Source of the DNA: Limnochordia bacterium
GTDB lineage: Bacteria; Bacillota; Limnochordia; Darwinibacteriales; DTU012
DNA: 42,573 nucleotides
Direction of reading: 5' to 3'
NCBI GenBank assembly: GCA_007116145.1
Contig: SKJB01000030.1
Coordinates: 1 to 42,573, forward strand
Shown: piece by piece, positions 8,847 to 17,085 of the stretch
Layout of the letters: the number at the start of each line of letters is the position of its first letter
Numbering within the stretch: position 1 is the first letter of the stretch
Translations under genes and position numbers: made by a program
The notes under the pieces: model-generated
Databases searched by the model: none
What the model was told of the DNA's origin: nothing
What the model saw: only the letters and a program-made list of their open reading frames with translations

Positions 8847-9557
8847 ATGGCATACTTTCCAAAATATGTGCCTGTTGCAAAAAGGAAGAAAAAAGCACAA
8901 GCGCTAGTCTCGAAGCTAAAAAAGAAAAATCCAGATTTAGCACCGATTATAATAACGGGAAATAGCATTGCGACCATGTGGTGGGGTAAAGCATGGAATA
9001 AGAATCTGGAGATTTATGCTGATTACTCGAATAGAATTTCGCGCGGGCGGAGTTATGTAAGAAATGGCGCTGTCATTGATTTGCAGATTAAAACAGGAAT
9101 TGTGCAGGCTCTTGTGCAAGGAAGTGAGGGGGAACCGTATAGAATAGAAATAAAAATAGCGCCGCTTTCAAAGGAGAAGTGGGATAGTCTATTAGCGTTA
9201 TCTAATCAGAAAATAGATAGCATTGCAGAACTTCTTGAGGGAAAATTCCCTCGGGAACTTGAAGAAATTTTTTTGCTGAAAGGAAGAGGTTTATTCCCCA
9301 CACGTAAAGAAATAGAGTTTAACTGTAGTTGTTATGATTGGGCGAATATGTGTAAGCATGTGACCGCTGCCTTATATGGGATTGGTGCGCGGTTCGATGA
9401 AGACCCCACGTTGTTTTTTACACTACGTAGTATTGAATTCGAGGCATTAGTGAAGAAAACAATTGAGCAAAAAATGCAGAGTATGCTTAAGAATTCGGGT
9501 AAAAAGAGTTGTCGTGTGCTTGATGATACGGATGTTTTTGAGTTGTTTGGAGTGTAG
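8847..9557 (+). CDS. SWIM zinc-finger protein (YwqB-like)
   Basis: This 236-residue protein starts with a basic segment (AKRKKKAQALVSKLKKK). It carries a SWIM-type zinc motif CxCx6CxH with C160, C162, C169 and H171 in the context FNCSCYDWANMCKH. SWIM domains are thought to mediate DNA or protein contacts. In many bacteria a SWIM protein is encoded beside an SNF2 ATPase, and the two are presumed to act together. Here the spacing is only 13 bases, so co-translation is likely. An overlapping ATG at 8843 is in another frame and opens nothing. A small ORF with an excellent ribosome binding site follows 23 bases downstream without an intervening terminator. Confidence 0.88.
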   Translation: MAYFPKYVPVAKRKKKAQALVSKLKKKNPDLAPIIITGNSIATMWWGKAWNKNLEIYADYSNRISRGRSYVRNGAVIDLQIKTGIVQALVQGSEGEPYRIEIKIAPLSKEKWDSLLALSNQKIDSIAELLEGKFPRELEEIFLLKGRGLFPTRKEIEFNCSCYDWANMCKHVTAALYGIGARFDEDPTLFFTLRSIEFEALVKKTIEQKMQSMLKNSGKKSCRVLDDTDVFELFGV

Positions 9558-9580
9558 AAGTGTACGAGGAGGCGTGTTAG

Positions 9581-9685
9581 ATGACCCAACGAGTACTATC
9601 CAATGGTGAAGAAGGGAACTGCCTTACATGTGTAGTTGCAAGCGATCACCAGTCTAACGATTTTGCGGTTCAGCGTTATGGATAA
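9581..9685 (+). CDS. 34-residue small ORF, translationally coupled leader of the next gene
   Basis: ATG at 9581 follows AGGAGG (9567-9572) with 8-base spacing, the best ribosome site in this stretch. The frame encodes 34 residues (start MTQRVLSNGEE, with a CLTC motif at 14-17) and stops at TAA 9683-9685. The stop overlaps the ATG (9678) of the solute-binding-like gene in the arrangement ATGGATAA, as expected for translational coupling. The downstream gene has no good ribosome site of its own, so the small frame probably delivers ribosomes to it. I do not recognise the peptide. It could be functional, or could be the remnant N-terminus of a formerly longer gene after a frameshift. Confidence 0.6.
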   Translation: MTQRVLSNGEEGNCLTCVVASDHQSNDFAVQRYG

Positions 9686-10931
9686 GCAAAGGCTAAAGAT
9701 TTGGATGATTGTTTCAACGAATGTCGATGAGCGCTCGTTTTTTCGTCAAGAGTTTCAGCAATTAGAACGCTTGCTTGGTCTAAGGATTGAGTTACGGTTT
9801 TTAAGTTGGAGACGAGCTTATGGTAGTCTCGTTAAAGCATACAAAGAGAATGAAACACCTGATATTTTTGGGTTAGGAAGCACTTGGGTTCATCCCTTTG
9901 CTTATCTTGGATATTTAGATCCTGTACCCCAGTCTTTTCGAATGCAGCAAGTGTTGGCTCCGTGGATTACTAAGTGCATCTTTTACCAGAATCGTCAATA
10001 TGCAGTGCCTTTAACGGCTGAATCCATGGCGCTAATGGCAAGGGCTGATGTATTAGATGCACTCAACGTGAACGCACAAGATTTAAGACATTGGAGTGGG
10101 CTTTTGGATACTTGTAAATACCTAGCTTCTCTTCCTGAAACGGATCGAGAGAAACTCAATTTTCAAACTCCTATGGCTTTTCCTATTCGGCCAGAGATAG
10201 GTACATTTCATCGCTGTGCTGCTTGGATGATGAGAGAAGGGTGGCAGTTTCCAGATCTATCGTCACTACCCTCTACCCTCTTTGCTGATCAGGTTTGTCT
10301 CAACGTGTTTCAGCAGATTGGTTTGCTATTTCAAGCGTGCCACTCAACGGTGGATGAAGCTCGACTCCATCCACTAATGATGTACGAACGGTCTTTACCC
10401 ACCAATCAATATGTATTTTATTTAGGTAATGGTTCAGAAATTGTGGTAGATACCTTAGATAAAGATAACCTGAACCATGGGGATTTGATTGCACTTCCAC
10501 TTCCAAGTTTGTCGGGTAGTCAGGGTGGCTACGGTGGAGGTACAGTTCTATGTGTTTCAGCACGATCAAAAATTAAGAACATTGCTTGGCAAGGGATTGA
10601 ATATATGCAAAGCGATAGGTTCATCAGTAAACTAGCAGAGGTTTCTGGGCTTCTTCCTGCCTATAAATGCAAATTTTGGGAACGGAATCGCTCCAATCCA
10701 CAAATTAGTTTTTTAGAGTCGCAGATTCGCGAAAGTGTCTCTTACTCATTTCATCCTATCTGGAGAGCTGTAGAGGATGCACTTGGGACACAAGTGTCTC
10801 AATTATTATGGAATCTCTTACAATCGCCATCATCCTTTGATAAACGGAATTTATCTGATGCTCTTGTGCAATTTGATGAGCATATTCAGTATGTACTTCG
10901 TATGGCTTGGGAGTTGTATGACCATGACTAA
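9678..10931 (+). CDS. Solute-binding-protein-like protein without signal peptide
   Basis: This 417-residue protein resembles family 1 extracellular solute-binding proteins of carbohydrate ABC transporters. It opens directly with the first mature beta strand (LKIWMIVSTN), then shows PDIFGLGSTWVHPFAYLGYL (61-80), the family hallmark near the hinge, and later a VSGLLPAYK segment also typical of the family. No hydrophobic leader or lipobox precedes it, and no permease or ABC ATPase gene is nearby, so it should be cytoplasmic and act as a ligand sensor, not a transporter part. The ATG at 9678 overlaps the stop of the small ORF; an alternative TTG at 9636 lacks a ribosome site. Its end overlaps the GGDEF/HD-GYP gene by 14 bases. 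Confidence 0.75.
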   Translation: MDKQRLKIWMIVSTNVDERSFFRQEFQQLERLLGLRIELRFLSWRRAYGSLVKAYKENETPDIFGLGSTWVHPFAYLGYLDPVPQSFRMQQVLAPWITKCIFYQNRQYAVPLTAESMALMARADVLDALNVNAQDLRHWSGLLDTCKYLASLPETDREKLNFQTPMAFPIRPEIGTFHRCAAWMMREGWQFPDLSSLPSTLFADQVCLNVFQQIGLLFQACHSTVDEARLHPLMMYERSLPTNQYVFYLGNGSEIVVDTLDKDNLNHGDLIALPLPSLSGSQGGYGGGTVLCVSARSKIKNIAWQGIEYMQSDRFISKLAEVSGLLPAYKCKFWERNRSNPQISFLESQIRESVSYSFHPIWRAVEDALGTQVSQLLWNLLQSPSSFDKRNLSDALVQFDEHIQYVLRMAWELYDHD

Positions 10932-12843
10932 TGCTTTAGGTAGCCAAAAAGCACTACAGATATGCGTGAAAACCAGTGAGATTTTCTCTAATCTAAATTC
11001 TTTGAATGTAAGCTATGAGGAACTTGGGTTATTTCTCTTTCAACAGTTACGATCCTGCTGTGAGCAACTTCGGTTATATGTAGTCAATAATCACGGGGAA
11101 TACCAAGAGGAAGTAGTATGTAGTGATAGCGGTGTTTACCAGGGTTTTGATATTATACCTAAGTATCAATTGCCGGATCAGCTTCTAGAACACCAAGAGC
11201 CTGTCTATCATACCCGGAATAATCTTCACCTTACAGTTGTTCCTTTAACTTTAGCCTCTGATAGTATGCTTGTGGGTTTTATCGAGTTGCGTAGTCATAA
11301 TCCGTGGAACAAGCGTACTGTAGCTACAATTCAAAGGGTTGGACAGACCATAGCTTTAGGGATTTCCTATGGCAAATTAATTCGAGATGATCAGAAAATC
11401 AGGCGTTTTATTAGTAGAACCGCGTTATTAACAGAGCACTTACATCATAATCAGACAGTCGATGAATTGGTCAATGTTTTCTTGAGTGAGACGGTTAATC
11501 ATCTAGAGTTTGATCGGGTAACTATACATATCTATGGTGATCGACCAGGTGAAAACTTAATTAGCCGTTGTGCAATATCTACAGGGCAGATGTTTGATCT
11601 ACATAAGCATCCACTACATGCATTTAGTGAATCGAAGAGTGTATCCAGCGAGAAAGCCCTCTTTTTTCACTTAGCGACTCATTCTAGTGTAATCGGAGAA
11701 GTATTGTTTGACAATTTGTATTCCCAATTTATGATTCCGAATAATTATCGGGAAATGCTTATCCCATTATGCAATAGTTTTGCGGCCACTATTGATAACA
11801 TTCGACTGCTAAAGAACGCTGAACGCTCAGCGCAAATCGATGGTTTAACGAGCCTTTATAACAGAACCTATTTTGAAACACAGCTATCTCGCGTTGCGAC
11901 GGAGGGAATTTTACCGTTTTCAATTATTATTGGTGATGTAAATGGTTTAAAAATTACAAATGACGTTTTTGGTCATTTAGAAGGCGATAAGATACTATTA
12001 GCGATTAGTAAAATTCTTAGATCGAGTTGCAGTGATTCCGACGTCGTTGCGCGTTGGGGTGGTGATGAATTTATTATTTTATTACCTGGTTCCACCTGTG
12101 ACCAAGCCCAAATAATATGTGATGCTATTCAAGAAAAGTGTACACAAGTAAACTTGGATACAGTCCGATTATCTCTCTCGCTAGGATGTGCTACACAGTA
12201 CGAACGAGAGGATGATGTTAGTGCGACAATTAAGCGAGCGGAGAGTTTAATGTACCACAATAAAATGCAGGATCGTGAGGGTTTTCGTAAGTCTTTTTTA
12301 CTATCGTTACAAAGGAAGTTACACGAGAAATGCTTCGAATCGATGGATCACATTAGACGTATGGATACTCTAGCTACAGAGCTTGGACGATTCCTCCGGT
12401 TGAGCCTGGCGCAAATCAAGGACTTACAACTTTTGGTAATGCTACATGATATTGGCAAGGTGACGATTAGCCAGGATATTTTGGGGAAACCAGCAGATTT
12501 ATGCGAGGAGGAATGGATTGAAGTTCGCAAGCATCCAGAGTTTGGCTATCGTATTGCTCAGACTTCGGCTGAACTAGCGCCCGTTGCCAATGATATTCTC
12601 TGTCACCATGAGTATTGGAATGGAGAAGGGTATCCTTTTGGTAAGAAAGGAACAGAGATTCCACTTTTGGCGCGGATTGTGGCGATTATTGATGCATACG
12701 ATGCCATGACGAACGATCGACCCTATCGAGAGGCGATTTCGCATGAAGAAGCACTCTTAGAACTAATTCGCTGCTCGGGATCTCAGTTTGATCCTAATTT
12801 CGTCAATGCTTTTTGTGTTTTGTTTAAAGAGTCACCTTTTTAG
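10918..12843 (+). CDS. GAF-GAF-GGDEF-HD-GYP dual cyclic-di-GMP enzyme
   Basis: The protein has 641 residues. Two GAF-like segments (about 15-150 and 165-300) precede a GGDEF domain with the intact signature RWGGDEF (GGDEF 381-385). An HD-GYP domain follows with HD at 510-511 (MLHDIGK), HHEYWNGEGYP (563-573) and DAYDAMTNDRPYR. Both catalytic motifs look intact, so it could make and degrade c-di-GMP. The RxxD inhibitory site expected five residues before GGDEF reads SDSD, so product inhibition is probably absent. No membrane helix is seen. The start is ATG 10918 or 10924, because GGGAG lies just upstream; frames opening further upstream overlap the previous gene heavily. The overlap with the solute-binding-like gene implies the two proteins work together. 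Confidence 0.92.
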   Translation: MTMTNALGSQKALQICVKTSEIFSNLNSLNVSYEELGLFLFQQLRSCCEQLRLYVVNNHGEYQEEVVCSDSGVYQGFDIIPKYQLPDQLLEHQEPVYHTRNNLHLTVVPLTLASDSMLVGFIELRSHNPWNKRTVATIQRVGQTIALGISYGKLIRDDQKIRRFISRTALLTEHLHHNQTVDELVNVFLSETVNHLEFDRVTIHIYGDRPGENLISRCAISTGQMFDLHKHPLHAFSESKSVSSEKALFFHLATHSSVIGEVLFDNLYSQFMIPNNYREMLIPLCNSFAATIDNIRLLKNAERSAQIDGLTSLYNRTYFETQLSRVATEGILPFSIIIGDVNGLKITNDVFGHLEGDKILLAISKILRSSCSDSDVVARWGGDEFIILLPGSTCDQAQIICDAIQEKCTQVNLDTVRLSLSLGCATQYEREDDVSATIKRAESLMYHNKMQDREGFRKSFLLSLQRKLHEKCFESMDHIRRMDTLATELGRFLRLSLAQIKDLQLLVMLHDIGKVTISQDILGKPADLCEEEWIEVRKHPEFGYRIAQTSAELAPVANDILCHHEYWNGEGYPFGKKGTEIPLLARIVAIIDAYDAMTNDRPYREAISHEEALLELIRCSGSQFDPNFVNAFCVLFKESPF

Positions 12844-12918
12844 AAGGAATATGTGGCGTGGTTTAGCAATATATATATGTATGTACTAAGGTATCTATCA
12901 AGATAAATTGAATTAGAC

Positions 12919-12948
12919 TTGACAAAGAAACATTTATTATAATATGAT
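12919..12948 (+). promoter_or_regulatory. Acetate kinase promoter
   Basis: TTGACA (12919-12924) and TATGAT (12943-12948) are 18 bases apart, about 50 bases before the ackA start. A perfect TATAAT at 12938 overlaps but would leave a 13-base spacer, so TATGAT is the more likely -10. Confidence 0.78.
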
Positions 12949-12998
12949 AGCAATAATGTGGGTATTATTTATGGGTCGCTTATAAAGGAGAGATTATA

Positions 12999-14198
12999 GT
13001 GAAAATTCTAGTACTTAATAGTGGAAGTTCTTCCATTAAGTATCAGCTTTTTAGAATGACAGATGAAGCGGTATTAGCAAAGGGCATGGTACAACGGATT
13101 GGTATTCAAAACTCATTTCTGGATCACAAAACAATTAGTGGGGAAGAAATCCATATAGACCAAGCGATTTCTGATCATAACAAGGGCATTCAACTAGTTA
13201 TGGAAACATTATTACATCGAGATTATGGTGTCCTCCAAGATATTACAGAGATTAGTGCAATTGGGCACCGTGTTGTTCACGGCGGAGAGAAGTTTAAGGT
13301 GTCCACACTAATTAACGATGAAGTGATTGCTCATATCGAAAGCGTTTCTGATCTAGCTCCGCTACATAATCCGCATAACTTATCGGGTATTCGTATTTGT
13401 AGTGAATTATTGCAAGGTAAACCTCAAGTAGCAGTTTTTGATACGGTTTTTCATCAAACAATGGAAAAAGAGGCGTACATGTATGCGCTTCCCTATAAAT
13501 ACTATACAGACTATGGAATTCGTAAATATGGCTTTCATGGTACATCTCATAAATATGTGGCCAATCGTTGTGCAGTCGTTCTCGGTAAGCCATTATCTGA
13601 TCTAAAACTTATTAGTTGTCATCTAGGTAACGGAGCTAGTGTAACGGCGATTCGCGCAGGAAAATCGATTGATACTAGCATGGGACTTACTCCCTTAGAA
13701 GGTTTAGTAATGGGTACTCGTTGTGGAGATCTCGATCCTGCAATCATTCCGTATATCATGGAAAAAGAGAATTTAACCTCTAGTAAACTAGATAGTCTCT
13801 TGAATAAGGAAAGTGGTTTACTAGGACTTTCGGGGATCAGTAATGATGTTCGTGATATTGAAGAAGCAGCCCAAGCAGGCGATGAACGGGCTATAATCGC
13901 CTTAAACAGCTTTATCTACCGTATACAAAAGTATATCGGAGCGTATATTGTTGCAATGGGTGGTATAGATGCCATTATATTTACCGCTGGTGTGGGAGAA
14001 AACCAAAGTTATTCCCGTAAATTGATATGTGATGGGCTAGCATTTTTAGGCGTGGATCTAGATAGCGAAAGAAATACGGTAAAAGGAGAGGAACAAGTAA
14101 TCACAACGAGTGACTCTCTGATTAAGGTGCTCGTCGTCCCCACTGATGAAGAGCTGATGATTGCCAAGGATACTGCAGATCTGGTGGAAAAGCACTAG
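12999..14198 (+). CDS. ackA: Acetate kinase
   Basis: This 399-residue enzyme interconverts acetyl phosphate plus ADP with acetate plus ATP in the cytosol, giving ATP in fermentation. Signatures are complete: LVLNSGSSSIKYQLF at the N-terminus (Asn7), GHRVVHGGE with the active-site Arg near 91, KYGFHGTSHKYV, HLGNGAS, and GENQ near the C-terminus. Length matches the family. The start is GTG at 12999, supported by AAAGGAGA at 12985-12992. It is a single-gene unit with its own promoter and terminator. A phosphotransacetylase gene, its usual partner, is not in the window. Confidence 0.97.
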   Translation: MKILVLNSGSSSIKYQLFRMTDEAVLAKGMVQRIGIQNSFLDHKTISGEEIHIDQAISDHNKGIQLVMETLLHRDYGVLQDITEISAIGHRVVHGGEKFKVSTLINDEVIAHIESVSDLAPLHNPHNLSGIRICSELLQGKPQVAVFDTVFHQTMEKEAYMYALPYKYYTDYGIRKYGFHGTSHKYVANRCAVVLGKPLSDLKLISCHLGNGASVTAIRAGKSIDTSMGLTPLEGLVMGTRCGDLDPAIIPYIMEKENLTSSKLDSLLNKESGLLGLSGISNDVRDIEEAAQAGDERAIIALNSFIYRIQKYIGAYIVAMGGIDAIIFTAGVGENQSYSRKLICDGLAFLGVDLDSERNTVKGEEQVITTSDSLIKVLVVPTDEELMIAKDTADLVEKH

Positions 14199-14211
14199 TT
14201 AATTGCCTTGT

Positions 14212-14249
14212 AAACACTCCTTTTGAACAGAAAGGGGTGTTTTTTTTTA
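14212..14249 (+). terminator. Intrinsic terminator after ackA
   Basis: The stem AAACACTCCTTT / AAAGGGGTGTTT (one G-T pair) with a 7-base loop is followed by a run of nine or more T. It separates ackA from the pilus cluster. Confidence 0.9.
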
Positions 14250-14331
14250 TGCAGTGAAGTTGATTTGCAGGTGATAGTACTTAGATGACGAAGTTAATAT
14301 GATAAGATTCAGGAATTTAAGGAGGATTCTC

Positions 14332-16029
14332 ATGCCACCTAGAAAACGTTTAGGCGACATTCTCCAGGATAATGGTTTGCTTGATGAACAACAATTACAA
14401 AAAGGTCTAGAAATGCAACGTAATTCAGGAGAAAAACTTGGGGAAGCGCTAGTAAAACTAAAGATTGTCACATCGGAACAGATAGCCAATGCTTTAAGCG
14501 AGCATTTAGGTGTAGAACGTGTTAATTTTGCAAGAAGATATATACCCAGTGAAACAGTTAAGTTGGTGCCAGAAGAAATACTAAAAGAATTTAAGATAAT
14601 GCCGATTGAGCTGAACGGCAGCAATTTAACTGTGGCTATGGTCGATCCTTTGAATATATTGATTATTGATCGTTTACAAGAGATAACTGGTTTTTCAATA
14701 ACTCCTTTAATAGCAACTTCATCCGAAATTGATGAGGCGATACAACGAACTCGAGACATTGGCATTTCTGCTAATAAGGTGTTTGCAGAATTTGGTCACG
14801 ACGAGATTCTCGATGACAAACAGGACACGGAGCAATTAATTGGTGATGCCCCTGGAGTTAAATTGGCTAATATGATACTCCAACAAGCCATTCGCCAAAA
14901 AGCTAGCGATATCCACTTTGAACCACGGGAAGAGGATTTGCGAGTGCGGTTTCGTGTGGATGGAATTATGCAGGATATTATGGTGGTTCCAAAATCCTTA
15001 CGGACTGATGTTAATTCTCGCATAAAAATTATGTCCAATCTTGATATTACAGAACGCCGTAAGCCTCAAGATGGACGGATCCAAGTCGCCCTTGAGGGTG
15101 GCGAGGTCGATATGCGGATTTCCACATTACCAACCATGTATGGAGAGAAAATTGTAGCTAGAGTACTAAATAAATCTGATCAGATGTTAACCATTGAGGA
15201 TTTTGGCTTTGAGGATAGCTCAAAAGAAAAATTGTATCGGATATTGCGGCAAAATCAAGGATTAATTCTTGTAACAGGTCCTACAGGTAGTGGTAAAACC
15301 ACGACTCTTTATGGCTTTCTCGCACATTTAAATACACCAGAGAAGAATATTATTACTGTCGAAGATCCTGTTGAATATCGCTTAGATGGAATTAGTCAGG
15401 TACAAACGAATGCAAAAGTAGGGCTAAGTTTTTCTGTCGGACTGCGTTCGGTACTCCGCCAAGATCCAGATACGATCATGGTGGGTGAGATACGCGACGG
15501 CGAAACTGCTGAAATTGCGATTCGTGCAGCACTAACGGGACATTTAGTTTTAAGCACTTTACATACAAATAGTGCAGTTGCATGTATTGCTCGGTTGAGC
15601 GATATGGGAATCGAACCCTATATGCTAAGCTCAACGATTACCGGAGTAATAGCGCAGCGTTTAGTTCGGACGATATGCAGCGAGTGTAAGGAATCCGTTC
15701 CCTTAACAGACCCTATCATGATTCGCTTCATTCAATCGTTACATGTTCCAGTCCCTGACCATGTGTACCAAGGACGTGGATGCCCAGTTTGTAACAATAC
15801 TGGTTATCGTGGTCGAGCAGCACTTGAGGAAGTCTTATTGCTAAATCGCGAATTGCGGCAAGCGATCGATCAACGAGCAACCGAGCTAGAAATGGAGGAT
15901 ATCGCAATCAAGTCCGGGTTTGTTAGCTTACAAACCAATGCTGTCCGGAAATTAATTGCAGGTATTACTTCGGTTGCTGAGATAATCCGAACAGTGTATA
16001 GTGTAGACGAAGAGGAGGCGTTTTTGTGA
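14332..16029 (+). CDS. pilB: Type IV pilus assembly ATPase PilB
   Basis: This 565-residue hexameric ATPase drives pilus extension at the inner face of the membrane. An MshEN-type N-terminal domain (about 5-62) has two related halves starting RLGDIL and KLGEAL, the pattern linked to c-di-GMP binding in MshE/PilB proteins. The secretion ATPase core has ASDIHFEP (201-208), Walker A GPTGSGKTT (326-334), an Asp box and Walker B MVGEIRD (393-399). A zinc site has four Cys at 459, 462, 494 and 497. ATG 14332 follows AAGGAGG by 6 bases; an upstream in-frame start at 14299 has no such site. The end overlaps pilT by 4 bases (GTGA). Confidence 0.96.
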   Translation: MPPRKRLGDILQDNGLLDEQQLQKGLEMQRNSGEKLGEALVKLKIVTSEQIANALSEHLGVERVNFARRYIPSETVKLVPEEILKEFKIMPIELNGSNLTVAMVDPLNILIIDRLQEITGFSITPLIATSSEIDEAIQRTRDIGISANKVFAEFGHDEILDDKQDTEQLIGDAPGVKLANMILQQAIRQKASDIHFEPREEDLRVRFRVDGIMQDIMVVPKSLRTDVNSRIKIMSNLDITERRKPQDGRIQVALEGGEVDMRISTLPTMYGEKIVARVLNKSDQMLTIEDFGFEDSSKEKLYRILRQNQGLILVTGPTGSGKTTTLYGFLAHLNTPEKNIITVEDPVEYRLDGISQVQTNAKVGLSFSVGLRSVLRQDPDTIMVGEIRDGETAEIAIRAALTGHLVLSTLHTNSAVACIARLSDMGIEPYMLSSTITGVIAQRLVRTICSECKESVPLTDPIMIRFIQSLHVPVPDHVYQGRGCPVCNNTGYRGRAALEEVLLLNRELRQAIDQRATELEMEDIAIKSGFVSLQTNAVRKLIAGITSVAEIIRTVYSVDEEEAFL

Positions 16030-17066
16030 AAGTAGCTGATAGTATTCAACTTTTACTAGAGATTGCTGTTGACCAAAGGGCATCCGATCTACATTTATCC
16101 CCAGCTGTACCACCGAGTTTACGCATATATGGGGAGATGGCTCCCATTGAAGGTATAGAGCCATTGCGACCGATTGTGATTGAAAATCTCATCAAAACGA
16201 TTGTCTCCGATCCAAACTGGCAGCAATATCAAGCGACAGGCGAAGTGGACTTTTCCTATGGTATTCCTGGACTTGGTCGTTTTCGTTGTAACGTCTATCG
16301 CCAACGTGGTTCTATTTCCGCAGCAATCCGTGTGATCAATTCGACTGTATTATCCTTTGATCAGCTAGGTCTACCCGATGTTTTGGAGGAATTGTGCCAG
16401 AAGCGGGATGGATTGGTGCTAGTAACTGGACCGACTGGCAGTGGTAAGTCAACAACTCTTGCTTCCATGATTGACTTGATTAACAAGAAACGGCGCGGTG
16501 TTATAGTAACGCTAGAAGATCCGATTGAATACTTACATCAACACAATCGTTGTATTGTCAATCAGAGAGAAATCGGATCAGACACGAATTCTTTTGCAAA
16601 TGGATTGCGTGCAGCTCTACGAGGAGACCCTGACGTTATATTAGTAGGAGAAATGCGCGATTTAGAAACGATTCAAACTGCCATTACCGCAGCAGAAACT
16701 GGTCACTTGGTATTTTCAACACTACATACTCGCAGTGCTGCGAAAACTATTGATCGAATCGTCGATGTCTTCCCAACCCAAAATCAACAACAAATTCGAA
16801 TTCAATTAGCTTCGGTATTAGAGGCTGTAATATCACAACAGCTGATCCCTCGTAAGACGAGTAAGGGAATGGTCCCAGCAATTGAGGTTATGATTGGTAC
16901 TCCAGCGATTCGCAATATGATTCGAGATGCCAAGACACATCAAATACCCAGTGTGATTGAAACTGGGTCGCGATTTGGAATGCAAACAATGAATTCGGCC
17001 TTAGATGGTCTCGTTATGCTTGGGCATATTGATCCAACGGAAGCGGAGTTACGCCGAAACGTTTAA
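16026..17066 (+). CDS. pilT: Type IV pilus retraction ATPase PilT
   Basis: This 346-residue ATPase powers pilus disassembly and twitching. It shows RASDLHLS (18-25), Walker A GPTGSGKST (135-143), VTLEDPIEY (Asp box), RGDPDVILVGEMRD (Walker B) and HTRSA (His box). AIRNMIRD near the C-terminus corresponds to the AIRAGE-region helix of PilT. The start is GTG at 16026, overlapping the pilB stop, so the two are translationally coupled. The PilB-PilT-PilC order is standard for Bacillota pilus clusters. Presence of a retraction motor argues for dynamic pili, not only a DNA-uptake pseudopilus. Confidence 0.95.
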   Translation: MKVADSIQLLLEIAVDQRASDLHLSPAVPPSLRIYGEMAPIEGIEPLRPIVIENLIKTIVSDPNWQQYQATGEVDFSYGIPGLGRFRCNVYRQRGSISAAIRVINSTVLSFDQLGLPDVLEELCQKRDGLVLVTGPTGSGKSTTLASMIDLINKKRRGVIVTLEDPIEYLHQHNRCIVNQREIGSDTNSFANGLRAALRGDPDVILVGEMRDLETIQTAITAAETGHLVFSTLHTRSAAKTIDRIVDVFPTQNQQQIRIQLASVLEAVISQQLIPRKTSKGMVPAIEVMIGTPAIRNMIRDAKTHQIPSVIETGSRFGMQTMNSALDGLVMLGHIDPTEAELRRNV

Positions 17067-17085
17067 GAGTAGGGTGGTTGGTTGT

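Noticed and set aside
6182-9557. A known multi-gene phage defence system around the SNF2 gene.
   Set aside because: No methyltransferase, nuclease, phospholipase D or DUF1998 partner is present, so DISARM-like or related systems are not supported.
12938-12943. Perfect TATAAT upstream of ackA taken as the -10 box.
   Set aside because: Its spacing from TTGACA would be 13 bases; TATGAT five bases further on gives 18 bases.
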